This document shows, piece after piece, positions 1-12,290 of a stretch of 64,000 bases of DNA; positions within the stretch are counted from its first letter, which is position 1; the number at the start of each line of letters is the position of its first letter. The position numbers and the translations under genes were made by a program. Under the pieces are notes generated by a model. The model was not told the DNA's origin and made no database searches. It worked only from the letters and a program-made list of their open reading frames with translations. Origin of the DNA: Hippasteria phrygiana (taxonomy: Eukaryota > Echinodermata > Asteroidea > Valvatida > Goniasteridae); NCBI GenBank assembly GCA_037893225.1, contig JAZGUH010000195.1, forward strand, positions 372,001 through 436,000. Direction: 5' to 3'.

Positions 1-1004
1 GGGAACATTGCGTTCTGCTAAAAATTATTGTTCACAGTGAAATTCTGTGTTCAGAGTAAATCACGCGCTAATATTGCCAGCAGAAAAGTACAAAAAGTAC
101 ATCAGTGCTTTTTGACGCTCCGTTTTGCAGTATTTTCGCGTCCAAATAGTGAGCCGGAGGTTGATATAAAATATTTGTTAAAACTCTAAAAACCATATAA
201 ACCTGGGAAATGATACTTTGTACATGTGGGAATATTGCGTTCTGGTCAAAATGATTATTCACAGTTCTGTGTTAGGAGGAAATCAGGCGCTAATATTGCC
301 AGCAGAAAAGTACAAAAAGTACATCTGACGCACCCCGTTTTGCATTATTTTCGCGTCCAAATAGTGAGCCAGAGGTTGATATGAAATATTTGTTACAGCT
401 CTAAAAACCATATAAACCTGGGAAATGATACTTTGTACATATGGGAATATTGCGTTCTGGTCAGAATTATTGTTCACAGTTCTGTGTTAGGAGGAAATCA
501 GGCGCTAATATTGCCCGCAGAAAAGTACAAAAAGTACATCAGTGCTTTTTGACGCTCCGTTTTGCATTATTTTCGCGTCCAAATAGTGAGCCGGAGGTTG
601 ATATAAAATATTTGTTAAAACTCTAAAAACCATATAAACCTGGGAAATGACACTTTGTACATGTGGGAACATTGCGTTCTGGTCAAAATTATTGTTCACA
701 GTTCTGTGTTATAGAGGAAATCAGTCGCTAATTTGCCCGCAGAAAAGTACAAAAAATTACTGACGCTCCGTTTTGCATTATTTTCGCATCCAAATAGTGA
801 GCCGGAGGTTCATATAAAATATTTTTTACAGCTCTGTAAACCACATAAACCTAGGAAATGATACTTTGTACATGTTGGAACATTGCGTTCTGGTCAAAAT
901 GATTGTTCACAATTCTGTGTTAGGAGGAAATCAGGCGCTAATATTGCCCGCAGAACAGACTGACGCTTCGTTTTGCATTATTTTCGCGTCCAAATACTGA
1001 GCCG
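1..1004 (-). repeat. ~215-bp satellite array, copy 1
   Basis: About 4.5 direct copies of a 210-228 bp unit. Anchor words such as CATTGCGTTCTGGTCAAAAT recur near 1, 229, 441, 665 and 877. The unit also contains blocks around GCGTCCAAATAGTGAGCCGG and CCTAACACAGAACTG (as reverse complement). The same unit occurs in the opposite orientation at 6,885-8,160 and 8,734-10,560. Short open frames of 61-64 codons recur once per unit and are a by-product of the repetition. The array is cut by the window start. Confidence 0.9.
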
Positions 1005-2760
1005 GGGATTTAAGCTTCCGTTTGTTTCACACAGATCTGGTTCGCTCCATCCAATATAGTCCAGTAAGAATTGACATGAGAAATGCCCAACCTGGACATT
1101 TTATTTCACGGAATTTTTACTTATAAACCGTTATAGAATTCAACCATTGGGGAAATGTGATTTTAAGCTCTTAAAAATGCCGATTTCTACGTGCGAATGT
1201 GCTATATACCGGTACCCGATTCCTGATACCTAAATTGGAACAATGATTAGCCAACAGACCGTGTAAGTCTCGCGTACAAAGGTCACGATTGAACTTCCGG
1301 GCACCTCCGAGCCGCCGGCTGTAGGACTTTTACGTGTGGTTGATTTTGTTTTCTATAATAGGCCAACTTTGTTTTAACGAAGATCTGAACCATGAAACGG
1401 CCATAAATATAGATGATAAATTTAAAATTAATTTTACAAAAATTATATGAAAACATGCACGACTGTCTAAATTATTGAAGAAAAGTATGAAAAAAGGTTG
1501 CAACGTGATTGGCTCGATGTCGGGAAGAGAGAGCCCGGCTCCAAAACCCATGTACTGTCCACGCTGCGGACGTAAGTGAACGTGCAAACATATGCGACGA
1601 CCGCCTAACTTTAAGCCGCCTTTCCATATGCGCGTTTTTAGACCGTTTTGCGTCTGTTGCGTAAATGTTGCATTTTCGATGCGTTTTGCGCGCGTCATTT
1701 ACCTTTCCATGGATATGTAAAGTATGCGCAGGGAATTTCGTTAGCAACGTCAGAAAATGAAAAAAACGGCTTCCCGGCAAAATCAAGTGCGTCTATATAT
1801 TGATTGTAGCTGCAGCTTACAGAAAAATGATTAATTCCAATCAAAAAGAAAACACCGGGTGTGGGTCCATGAAATCCTTCAAAGCATGAAAGAAAATGGG
1901 GCCTATGAGCTTCAACTTCACGAAGAAAACTTCCGACAATATTTCCGTGTATCAAGAGAGCAGTTTCGGCAACTTCTAGCTCTTTTGGCTTGAGCCGGAA
2001 ATCACTAAACATTGCATCTCGAGAGAACCCTAGTCCAGGTTGGACGTCCTTTATTACTTCATTGCATTCCGTTGTAGCGCAATGTAATGGAGATACTATA
2101 GAGCACCGAAGTGATGACGTCAATGCAATGTTTGGAACCCGAATACTTTTGTTATGTGTTTGCATGGGTGGCTGTTAACAAAGGAACAGTCGAAATTTAC
2201 ATTTGTTTGGAACCAGTTGTCATGCCAACTGACGTCAGACTTTGGTACTCTATAGGAGTCCAAGCTGGGCTAGAGAGAACCCATATCTGCACTTGAACTA
2301 CTGGCAATATATTATGCCTTCGGTAAGTATTAATACATCTCCTTATGCACTCCCCTCGCAATTGTCAAATTGGTCTAGTCGTACATCATTTTCTTCACAG
2401 CGGATTACGTAATATGTTGAACAAAAGGGCATATCTATCTCTGGAAACCCGCAGATCGCTGTGCTCTGCTGATCAGCTCAGTTGACACTTGTGCGAGGAC
2501 TGGCATGTCGAAAAAACGCGCTGATAATTTCACCCATGACCAAAAAAATGGGACCAATTCAGTACGTAAAAGGTAGGAAAACAGTTACACCGATGCCAAT
2601 CGAAAAAAGCACGCCGCGTGGGAGTCAATCGAACGTGAGATGGAAGCGTTATTCCAAGAAAGGCCGAAAACCAGTGCTAAGGATTTGAAGGAGTTGTGGA
2701 GGCGTATGAAGACGAAAACAAAACAATTCGACCACCAGAACAATGGGGAATGACGTACGT
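1005..2760 (-). repeat. Left arm of large inverted repeat
   Basis: This segment matches 4,981-6,900 in reverse complement. Matching landmarks include CGTGTGGTTGATTTTG at about 1,335 (6,505-6,522 in the other arm), the TGACGTCATCACTTCGG region near 2,110 (about 5,830) and the Myb-like coding block at 2,505-2,760. The left arm has about 95 extra bases near 1,503-1,595; the right arm has about 250 extra bases near 5,313-5,565. Open frames at 1,695-2,165 (-) and 5,783-6,106 (+) are the same DNA in the two arms, and I recognise no protein family in them. Best read as two oppositely oriented copies of one transposon family. Confidence 0.75.
2505..2760 (+). pseudogene. Myb/SANT-like transposon protein, broken copy 1
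   Basis: The start ATG at 2,505 gives MSKKRADNFTHDQK, typical of the N-terminus of the Myb/SANT-like DNA-binding protein found beside PIF/Harbinger transposases (Myb_DNA-bind_5 type). After about 23 codons the frame stops. Relative to the other copy (5,190-3,730, -) a short stretch coding for IEDKKSD is missing. Coding similarity then resumes with ANRKKHAAWE and DLKELWRRMKTK up to about 2,735. In the family this small protein binds transposon ends and brings in the transposase. The copy lies at the inner end of the left arm and cannot make the full domain. Confidence 0.6.
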
Positions 2761-3552
2761 TTGACGTACGAGACTTTTTCGTTCTCCTTTTCCCTAATTT
2801 GATATATCGTTCACATTTTGTACGTTAAAATGAAAAATAATATTTTTATAAAAGTTTGTATCTACCTTTCAGTAAAAAGAACAGCTTCAAAACCAATTAT
2901 TTCAAGAAAACTACTCGCTTTACACGTTGAAGCTCCTATTCGAGGTGCCCGGAAGTTAGGTTTCTCGTAAACTCTCGTACGTTCTCGGGGTCAACTTACA
3001 CGCTCTATACAGGCTCATCATAAGTTGGTCAGAATCCAATATGGGCAATAAAGCATGTCACGTAAAACCGTTGTAACCAAGTTGTTACTTTTATTTAATC
3101 GGTCACAGACTCAGTTATTGCCATATTTTAACCGAACTGATGTTATTAACCGGATTTATATTATTTTGCAGCCAGATAAAATACCTTGCAGACAAAATTT
3201 GTCCTTAGTTGATGTCTGATTTTAGGGTTTTTGTGCGATTTTTTTGGAAAAGTTTACATTTCTGTGAAAAAGAATTACCCTCAATACGGCTAATTCCATA
3301 AAGTTTTACCCCGGTCCTTTGCTGCAGTTAATGAGTTTTAAGAATAAAAAATGTATTTCTTTCTCACAAAGTTATAATGATGATGGGATATAGGATGGGG
3401 AGCACGAGTGGTGGAGGGGGAAAGGCCTCAATGGCGGAGGGGGCGTGTCACAATGGCGGATACGCAACGCATGGCGCATGCGTATAATAACATATTTACG
3501 CCATTGACGAATTGTGTTTAGCCACTGAAGTTGATGTTTAGGAACTGGACAC
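2761..3552. other. Unassigned spacer of the inverted repeat
   Basis: No gene, array or terminal repeat recognised. The stretch contains a purine-rich patch at 3,385-3,470 with repeated GGCGGAGGGGG and AATGGCGG words. Confidence 0.4.
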
Positions 3553-3700
3553 GTAGGCCCGAATTCATAAACGGTGATTTTCCCTTGATCACGATTAACT
3601 AGGCTAAACCGCGTGATAAACAGGTGATGATCGAGCGTACAAATCTAGGCCCGAATTCATAAAGAGTGATTAGATCATCTGCTGTGTAACAAAAGAAATT
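3553..3700. repeat. Short repeat with GAATTCATAAA motifs
   Basis: TAGGCCCGAATTCATAAA occurs at about 3,553 and again at about 3,645. A related inverted block (GTGATCATCACCGTTTATGAATTC) lies near 5,460-5,485 in the other arm. Probably a short non-autonomous element with TTTATGAATTC-type ends; the boundaries are not resolved. Confidence 0.4.
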
Positions 3701-4061
3701 GTAATCGTCCCAAGGGGCTTGTTTATCTCGTGTACAAGTTACAAATTCTCTGTTGGCTTGCTTGTGTGGACGGCCGACGTATGGCCATGGATCTGTTGCG
3801 TATCTTTGAAATAGCACAGGAAGAGATGGCTGAGCAAAGGCAAGTTGCCGAATTGCAGTTTTTCAAAGAAGAGTATAGCGACACGAAGTTTTTTGCTTTT
3901 GTCTTCATACGCCTCCACAACTCCTTCAAATCCTTAAGCCCCAGTCCCATACAGTACGGGTTATCACGGACCTACACGGTTCACCCCGGACCATGAACCG
4001 TGGTGAACCGGGACCTCTTGGTCAAATTTTGAAGAAAATCACGACCGACGACCGTCGTCCA

Positions 4062-4250
4062 GGTTTATTTATTTATTTATTACATTTCTTTACCCAGGGT
4101 GTGCCCAAACAGTTTAAAACTGGTTTCCATTGGAGCCCTGCATATTATTAGTTCAAACTGAATATTTACACATTCATACAAAATATTTAAACAAATACAA
4201 TAATGTTTACACAAATAAATCTATTTTCGGTTAACTTTTCAACTCTCCAG
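4062..4250 (-). mobile_element. Possible LINE 3' end with (TTTA)n tail
   Basis: A (TTTA)n run at 4,062-4,082 is followed by CATTTCTTTACCCAGGGTG and GGAGCCCTGC. This is the arrangement of a 5'-truncated CR1/L2-type LINE tail read on the minus strand. It lies inside the 3,937-4,977 element. No coding sequence remains. Confidence 0.35.
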
Positions 4251-4799
4251 AAGCCTATTGCTGATTTACGGGATGGGCGAAAAACCCGCAAAAAAAACCT
4301 TTTAGGGTGAAAAACAAGGGAAAATTCCCATCCGGCTCCAAAATATTTTGGCAACCAAGTTTATAACTCCGCAGATCAGCGTAAATGACAGAAATATCAC
4401 TGATAGATGGCTTTTGCACCACGTTTCTTACACGGATCACCATTGTCCACCCCGGCAGCACCCCGACAGCACCCAGACAGCACTACGGATGAACAAGGTT
4501 TCATACGGTTTAGCTACGGTTCGCCCCGGACCACCACGATTCACCACGGTTCACCCCGGCATCGCTACGGTTCGCCACGGTTTGTCCCGGCGCCACTACG
4601 GTGGCGAACCGTGTTGGGTCCTGGGTGATACGTAGTTGCACCGTGAAGATCCGTGGCGTTGATGGGGTTAAAAATAACTCCCGGTTCGGCACGGTTCTAC
4701 CTGGACGACCCCGTTGCCACTACTATACCACTAAGGCCCACCCCGTTGCACCCCGGCACAGCGACGGTTCACCCCGGTTCGGGTGATCGTCCCGGTTCA

Positions 4800-4835
4800 C
4801 CCCGGCAGTTTTTGACATGTCAAAAACTGCCGGGG
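4800..4835. repeat. Perfect 36-bp palindrome
   Basis: A perfect inverted repeat centred on TTGACATGTCAA between 4,817 and 4,818, with arms reading CCCCGGCAGTTTTTGACA. It lies within the repeat-built MITE and would extrude as a hairpin. Confidence 0.9.
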
Positions 4836-4980
4836 CAGCTCACGGTTATTCACGGACCACCACGGACCACCACGGACCATCCAGGCATTGCTACGGTTCG
4901 ACACACGGTTCACCCATCAGGTTCACCACGGTTCATGAACCGGCATTAACCGGCATGAACCGGGGGCGACTGGGGCTTTA

Positions 4981-6884
4981 GCACTGGTTTTCGGCCTTTC
5001 TGGGAATAACGCTTCCATCTCACGTTCGATTAACTCCCACGCGGCGTGCTTTTTTCGATTAGCATCGGTGTCACTTTTTTTATCTTCTATAACTGTTTTC
5101 CTACCTTTTACACACTGAATTAGACTCATTTTTTGGGTAGGTGAAATTATTAGCGCGTTTTTTTTTCGACATGCCGGTCCTCGCACTAGTGTCAACTGAG
5201 CTGATCAGCAGAGCATGCACAGCGATCTGCGGGTTTCCGGAGATAGATATGGCCTTTTGTTCAATATATAACGTAATCCGCTGTGAAGAAAATGATGTAC
5301 GACTAGACCACTAAACATCGGCGAAGCAGGAACTTGTACACGGATAGATAAACAGCCGATTATTTTCTTACTGAATTGCGATCATCACAGGAGTTTATCC
5401 ACACGCGTACTTCTCTGTTTTAGCCACCGTACAATAGTTGTACGTGACTAAAATAATCTGGTGATCATCACCGTTTATGAATTCGTTTATGAATTTAGAG
5501 TGTTGTCAAAACTGAAAGACTTCTATATTGCTGGGGGGAAAGAATTGAAACAAATAAAACATTTAGGTGAAATTTGACAATTGCGCGAGGAGTGCATAAG
5601 GAGATGTATTAGGCCTAATACTTACCGAAGGCATAATATATTGCCAGTAGTTCAAGCGCAGATATGGGTTCTCTCTAGCCCAGCTTGGACTCTTATAGAG
5701 TACCAAAGTCTGACGTCAGTTGGCATGACAACTGGTTCCAAACAAATGTAAATTTCGACTGTTCCTTTGTTAACAGCCACCCATGCAAACACATAACAAA
5801 AGTATTCGGGTTCCAAACATTGCATTGACGTCATCACTTCGGTGCTCTATAGTATCTCCATTACATTGCGCTACAACGGAATGCAATGAAGTAAAGGACG
5901 TCCAACCTGGACTAGGGTTCTCTCGAAATGCAATGTTTAGTGATTTCCGGCTCAAGCCAAAAGAGCTAGAAGTTGCCGAAACTGCTCTCTTGATACACGG
6001 AAATATTGTCGGAAGTTTTCTTCGTGAAGTTGAAGCTCATATAGGCCCCATTTTCGTTCATGCTTTGAAGGATTTCATGGACCCACACCCGGTGTTTTCT
6101 TTTTGATTGGAATTAATAATTTTTCTGTAAGCTGCAGCTGCAATCAATATATAGACGCACTTGATTTTGCCGGGAAGCGGTTTTTCATTTTCTGACGTTG
6201 CTAACGAAATTCCCTGCGCATACTTTACATATCTATGGAAAGGTAAATGACGCGCGCAAAACGCATCGCAAATGCAACGTTTACGCAACGGACGCAAAAC
6301 GGTCTGAAAACGCGCATATGGAAAGGCGGCTTAAAGTTAGGCGGTCGTTGCAACCTTTTTTCATACTTTTCTTCAATAATTTAGACAGTCGTGCATGTTT
6401 TCATATAATTTTTGTAAAATTAATTTTGAATTTATTATCCATATTTATGGCCGTTTCATGGTTCAGATCTTCGTTAAAACAAAGTTGGCCTATTATAGAA
6501 AACAAAATCAACCACACGTAAAAGTCCTACAGCCGGCGGCTCGGAGGTGCCCGGAAGTTCAATCGTGACCTTTATACGCGAGACTTACACGGTCTATTGG
6601 CTAATTATTGTTCCAATTTAGGTATCAGAAATTGGGTATATAGCACATTCGCACGTAGAAATCGGCATTTTTAAGAGCTTAAAATCACATTTCCCCAATG
6701 GTTAAATTTTATAACGGTTTATGAGTAAAAATTCCGTGAAATAAAATGTCCAGGTTGGGCATTTCTCATGTCAATTCTTACTGGACTATATTGGATGGAG
6801 CGAACCAGATCTGTGTAAAACAAACGGGCCGATGTATTCAAGGGCCGATTGGGGAGCTTAAATCCCCGGCTCAGTATTTGGACG
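4981..6884 (+). repeat. Right arm of large inverted repeat
   Basis: Reverse-complement counterpart of 1,005-2,690. It includes the Myb block (to about 5,190), a GATCAGCTCAGTTGACAC segment near 5,195 and the block up to CCGCCGGCTCGGAGG (about 6,535), after which it leads into the satellite array. A ~250-bp segment at 5,313-5,565 is absent from the left arm. Confidence 0.75.
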
Positions 6885-8167
6885 CGAAAATAATGCTAAA
6901 CGAAGCGTCAGTCTGTTCTGCGGGCAATATTAGCGCCTGATTTCCTCCTAACACAGAACTGTGAATAATCATTTTGACCAGAACGCAATGTTTCAACATG
7001 TACAAAGTATCATTTCCTAGGTTTATGTGGTTTTCAGAGCTGTAACAAATATTTTACATTAACCTCCGGCTCAATATTTGGACGCGAAAATAATGCAAAA
7101 CGGAGCGTCAGTAATTGTTTGTATTTTCTGCGGGCAATATTAGCGCCTGACGTCCTCTTAACACAGAACTTTGAACAATAATTTTGACCAGAACGCAATG
7201 TTCCCACATGTACAAGGTATCATTTCCTAGGTTTATGTGGTTTTCATAGCTGTAACAAATATTTTACATTAACCTCCGGCTCAATATTTGGACGCGAAAA
7301 TAATGCAAAACGGAGTGTCAGTAATTGTTTGTACTTTTCTGCGGGCAATATTAGCGCCCGACGTCCTCTTAACACAGAACTTTGAACAATCATTTTGACC
7401 AGAACGCAATGTTCCCTCATGTCCAAAGAATAACTTTCCAGGTTTATATGGTTTTCTAAGTTGTAAGAAATATTTGATATCAACCTCCGGCTACCTATTT
7501 GAACGGGAAAAAACGCAAAACGGAGCTTTAGTTGTACTTTCCTGCGGGCAGTATTAGTGCTTAATTTCCTCCTAACACAGAACTCTCAACACTAATTTTG
7601 ACCAGAACGCAATGTTCCCTCATGTCCAAAGAATCACTTTCCAGGGTTATATGGTTTTCGAAGTTGTAAGAAATATTCCGGCTCACTATTTGAACGGGAA
7701 AATAACGCAAAACGGAGCTTCAGATGCACTTTCCTGCGGGCAGTATTAGTGCTTGATTTCCTCCTAACACAGAACTCTGAACACTCATTTTGACCAGAAC
7801 GCAATGTTCCCTCATGTCCATAGAATCACTTTCCAGGTTTATATGTTTTTCGAAGTTGTAAGAAATATTTGATATCAACCTCCAGCTAACTATTTGAACG
7901 GGAAAAAATGCGAAACGGAGCTTTAGTTGTACTTTCCTGCGGACAGTATTAGTGCTTAATTTCCTCCTAACACAGAACTCTCAACACTAATTTTGACCAG
8001 AACGCAATGTTCCCTCATGTCCAAAGAATCACTTTCCAGGTTTATATGGTTTTCGGAAGTGTAAGAAATATTTTATATCAACCTCCGGCTCACTATTTGG
8101 ACGGGAAAATAACGCAAAACGGAGCTTCAGTACTGTTGTACTTTCCTGCGGGCAGTATTGGTGCTTG
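6319..8167 (+). repeat. 1,849-bp tandem duplication, unit 1
   Basis: Positions in this unit recur 1,849 bases downstream (for example the open frame at 6,746 recurs at 8,595, and that at 7,244 at 9,093). Only a few single-base differences are visible, such as a base at about 9,020 and another at about 9,255. It contains the inner arm sequence plus six units of the ~215-bp satellite. Confidence 0.9.
6885..8160 (+). repeat. ~215-bp satellite array, copy 2
   Basis: About six units in opposite orientation to the array at 1-1,004. Units begin around CGGCTCACTATTTGGACG and include CTGCGGGCAATATTAGCGCC and GACCAGAACGCAATGTTCCC. Spacing is 170-220 bp, and some units lack the AATATTTGATATCAACCTCC block. 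Confidence 0.9.
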
Positions 8168-10016
8168 AAGTTAGGCGGCTTAAAGTTAGGCGGTCGTTGC
8201 AACCTTTTTTCATACTTTTCTTCAATAATTTAGACAGTCGTGCATGTTTTCATATAATTTTTGTAAAATTAATTTTGAATTTATCATCCATATTTATGGC
8301 CGTTTCATGGTTCAGATCTTCGTTAAAACAAAGTTGGCCTATTATAGAAAACAAAATCAACCACACGTAAAAGTCCTACAGCCGGCGGCTCGGAGGTGCC
8401 CGGAAGTTCAATCGTGACCTTTATACGCGAGACTTACACGGTCTATTGGCTAATTATTGTTCCAATTTAGGTATCAGAAATTGGGTATATAGCACATTCG
8501 CACGTAGAAATCGGCATTTTTAAGAGCTTAAAATCACATTTCCCCAATGGTTAAATTTTATAACGGTTTATGAGTAAAAATTCCGTGAAATAAAATGTCC
8601 AGGTTGGGCATTTCTCATGTCAATTCTTACTGGACTATATTGGATGGAGCGAACCAGATCTGTGTAAAACAAACGGGCCGATGTATTCAAGGGCCGATTG
8701 GGGAGCTTAAATCCCCGGCTCAGTATTTGGACGCGAAAATAATGCTAAACGAAGCGTCAGTCTGTTCTGCGGGCAATATTAGCGCCTGATTTCCTCCTAA
8801 CACAGAACTGTGAATAATCATTTTGACCAGAACGCAATGTTTCAACATGTACAAAGTATCATTTCCTAGGTTTATGTGGTTTTCAGAGCTGTAACAAATA
8901 TTTTACATTAACCTCCGGCTCAATATTTGGACGCGAAAATAATGCAAAACGGAGCGTCAGTAATTGTTTGTATTTTCTGCGGGCAATATTAGCGCCTGAC
9001 GTCCTCTTAACACAGAACTGTGAACAATAATTTTGACCAGAACGCAATGTTCCCACATGTACAAGGTATCATTTCCTAGGTTTATGTGGTTTTCATAGCT
9101 GTAACAAATATTTTACATTAACCTCCGGCTCAATATTTGGACGCGAAAATAATGCAAAACGGAGTGTCAGTAATTGTTTGTACTTTTCTGCGGGCAATAT
9201 TAGCGCCCGACGTCCTCTTAACACAGAACTTTGAACAATCATTTTGACCAGAACGGAATGTTCCCTCATGTCCAAAGAATAACTTTCCAGGTTTATATGG
9301 TTTTCTAAGTTGTAAGAAATATTTGATATCAACCTCCGGCTACCTATTTGAACGGGAAAAAACGCAAAACGGAGCTTTAGTTGTACTTTCCTGCGGGCAG
9401 TATTAGTGCTTAATTTCCTCCTAACACAGAACTCTCAACACTAATTTTGACCAGAACGCAATGTTCCCTCATGTCCAAAGAATCACTTTCCAGGGTTATA
9501 TGGTTTTCGAAGTTGTAAGAAATATTCCGGCTCACTATTTGAACGGGAAAATAACGCAAAACGGAGCTTCAGATGCACTTTCCTGCGGGCAGTATTAGTG
9601 CTTGATTTCCTCCTAACACAGAACTCTGAACACTCATTTTGACCAGAACGCAATGTTCCCTCATGTCCATAGAATCACTTTCCAGGTTTATATGTTTTTC
9701 GAAGTTGTAAGAAATATTTGATATCAACCTCCAGCTAACTATTTGAACGGGAAAAAATGCGAAACGGAGCTTTAGTTGTACTTTCCTGCGGGCAGTATTA
9801 GTGCTTAATTTCCTCCTAACACAGAACTCTCAACACTAATTTTGACCAGAACGCAATGTTCCCTCATGTCCAAAGAATCACTTTCCAGGTTTATATGGTT
9901 TTCGGAAGTGTAAGAAATATTTTATATCAACCTCCGGCTCACTATTTGGACGGGAAAATAACGCAAAACGGAGCTTCAGTACTGTTGTACTTTCCTGCGG
10001 GCAGTATTGGTGCTTG
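8168..10016 (+). repeat. 1,849-bp tandem duplication, unit 2
   Basis: Near-identical direct copy of the preceding unit. The junction replaces a satellite sequence (GGTGCTTGATTTCC in the normal context near 10,010) by GGTGCTTGAAGTTAGG at about 8,160. That join is expected from unequal exchange, or from a duplicated haplotype segment in the assembly. Confidence 0.9.
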
Positions 10017-10560
10017 ATTTCCTCCTAACACAGAACTCAGAACACCAATTTTGACCAGAACGCAATGTTCCCTCATGTCCAAAGAATCACTTTCCAGGGT
10101 TATATGCTTTTCGAAGTTGTAAGAAATATTTTATATCAACCTCCGGCTCACTATTTGAACGGGAAAATAACGCAAAATGGAGCTTCAGATGTACTTTCCT
10201 GCGGGCAGTATTAGTGCTTGATTTCCTCCTAACACAGAACTCTGAACACTCATTTTGACCAGAACGCAATGTTCCCTCATGTCCATAGAATCACTTTCCA
10301 GGTTTATATGTTATTTTTAGAGCTGTAACAAATATTTTATATCAACCTCCGGCTCACTATTTGGACGCAAAAATAATGAAAAACGGAACGTGAGATGTAC
10401 TTTTTGTAATATTTTTGCGGGAAATATTAGCGCGTGATTTCTCCTACCACAGAACTGTGAACAATCATTTGGACCAGAACGCAATGTTCCCACATGTACA
10501 AAATATTATTTTCCAGGTTTATATCTTTTTCAGAGCTCTACCAAATATTTTATATCAACC
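8734..10560 (+). repeat. ~215-bp satellite array, copy 3
   Basis: Continuation of the same satellite in the second duplication unit, plus about three further units after 10,016. The last units (10,310-10,560) are more diverged and the array fades near 10,580. Confidence 0.9.
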
Positions 10561-12290
10561 TTCGTCTCCAAAAATGGAGCGTCTGTTGTACTTTTTCTCA
10601 CAATGTTATGATGCACCAGTGTACAGGTAACTTTTTCTTCTTAAAAATTGTGCTTGCCATTGTTCCAAGTAAAATAAGTTTCGCAATAATTGTTTCCTTC
10701 ATTAACGGTCGTTCCACGGTAGCATAAGTTTATGAGCGGCATAAAACTAGAGGTGTATACACAAACTGGTTTCATTAGCTTTGTGATGTCATATAAACCC
10801 ATCCGTAGTAAATAGAATAGCCAAAACTAGTCATGCGAGGGCGCACTACTATACGAACATCGGCCGTGCGCGCGTGCAGCAGTGCCGTACGTACGTACGT
10901 ACATTGTACGTACGATTACAACCATTAAATCGGTGAAACCCGGAGGTCGAGGAATGACAACTGAAATGGCAGATAAATAGTCATTTTTTTGTTAGTAGAA
11001 AGTACGGAAGTATTATATTAATAACAGGTAACCATTTTTAAGGCTTGAAAACGTCGTATAAATCGTGTATAAAGCTACCTCCGGGTAGCTCCGGCTAGCT
11101 CCGACCACCTCCGACTTTTACCAACACCCATTTTAAAATGGCACCCGCTATGGGTGGACAACGCGGCGGGGCACTTCTAACATTGTCTCATGGTATACAA
11201 TTTGAGGGAATGGAATTCTGCTTTTTTATGACAGATTATTATTTTGTTACCCGAAAATCTGTCTTAAATTTGAATTGGGCTGACTGTTTCTGCACCGTTG
11301 TATTCGGGGCACCAGTTAGGTTGGAGGTCGAAGGTTGATCTTTTAATTTGTTTAATAAAAAAATAATTGTTCGGATATTTAGAATGGTACAAAATCGTTG
11401 TGAAACGGCATTCCGGCCGCCACTCTAGGACCGATGGTAATTAAAGCTTTTTGTTTTAGCTTTTTTTAACCGAAGGCGAAAATCCGTCTTTAATTTGACT
11501 TAGGCTATCGTACTGTTTCTGCACCGTTTCATTCGGGCCGTCTTTAGGTTGGAGGTCAGGGGTCGTTCTTTCAATCGAATATAACAAATATTACCTTTCT
11601 GCCTTTTTTTGACTGATTTCAGCTTTTTAACGGAAAATCCTTATTTAATTTGAATGAGTTGAGCCACTGGTTCTGCACTGTTTAAAAAGTACAAAATCGC
11701 TGGGAAAAGTAATTCGTCTATTGCAAGTAGTCGTGCACACGTATGGTATTCTGGTCATTAGGCAAAAAGCGAAATTGTTGTGTCGCCCTCAAACCGACCG
11801 ACCGTAAAAATCGACAGATTCAGGGTCGGCGTTTTAAAAAAAAACATATCAATTATAACATAACTCGGCTTTAATTATGTCTCAAACCAGGGTGTTCGTT
11901 TAATGTGTAGGCCTAAACACGTCCGGGTGAGCGTGAATACAAAAAAGTAATTCCCGACTGACTGACCCTCTTTTTTCCAATTTGTCGGCCGAGGGAAACA
12001 ACATTTTTTGTTGGCCTTATGAATAGCACCACGTTCGCCTATAGGCCTAACGGTGCGTAAGCCTAAACAGTATTTTGGTCTACTTAACAATTTGATATAT
12101 ATTTTTTGCTTTTCTAACAAAAAAAATTGGAAACCATCGGCAGAAATTAAGTACCAGCATTTTCAAGCTTTTTGAAAGAGAGAGAGACGACTGATTTTGA
12201 AGATGTACATTGGTATTTTCTAATTACGGCCACCGTATTGGCAATAAAGGCGAAAGCGTCTTGCCGTGAAAACAGCCAGGCAAGCCCAAA
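10561..12290. other. Intergenic, with ~200-bp diverged repeats
   Basis: No gene recognised. A CGTA microsatellite lies at 10,888-10,912. Three diverged direct repeats sit at about 11,210-11,360, 11,455-11,590 and 11,600-11,710. They share a GGAAAATCC-type word, TTAATTTGA and GTTTCTGCACCGTTT; the first two also share TTAGGTTGGAGGTC. The open frames here are short and unrelated to known families. Confidence 0.5.

Larger units (their letters stand above)
3937..4977. mobile_element. Non-autonomous TIR element with TTA target duplication
   Basis: The ends are AGCCCCAGTC at 3,937 and GACTGGGGCT at 4,977, flanked by TTA at 3,934-3,936 and 4,978-4,980. A TTA/TAA duplication is the hallmark of PIF/Harbinger-type insertion. 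Much of the interior is made of variants of CGGTTCACCCCGG and CACGGACCACCACGG, so it is a subterminal-repeat MITE without coding capacity. The uninterrupted target is preserved in the other Myb copy near 2,680, which confirms the junction. Confidence 0.8.
3730..5190 (-). pseudogene. Myb/SANT-like transposon protein, copy 2, split by MITE
   Basis: On the minus strand the coding blocks run MSKK.. (about 5,170) through KGRKTVIEDKKSD, ANRKKHAAWELIEREME and PERPKTSAK to about 4,981. A 1,041-bp element interrupts the frame there. It resumes at about 3,936 with DLKELWRRMKTKAKN and runs on to about 3,730. This copy retains the IEDKKSD segment that copy 1 lacks, but an extra A in the lysine run near 5,165 shifts the first codons. 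The domain order matches the Myb_DNA-bind_5 family, the partner protein of PIF/Harbinger transposases. The interrupting element shows a clean target duplication, so the ancestral frame can be read across the junction. Confidence 0.65.

Noticed and set aside
1695..2165. 156-codon minus-strand ORF, with a matching ORF at 5,783-6,106, as a gene
   Set aside because: No domain recognised, and the copies diverge by frame-changing indels between the arms, so conservation reflects DNA duplication only.
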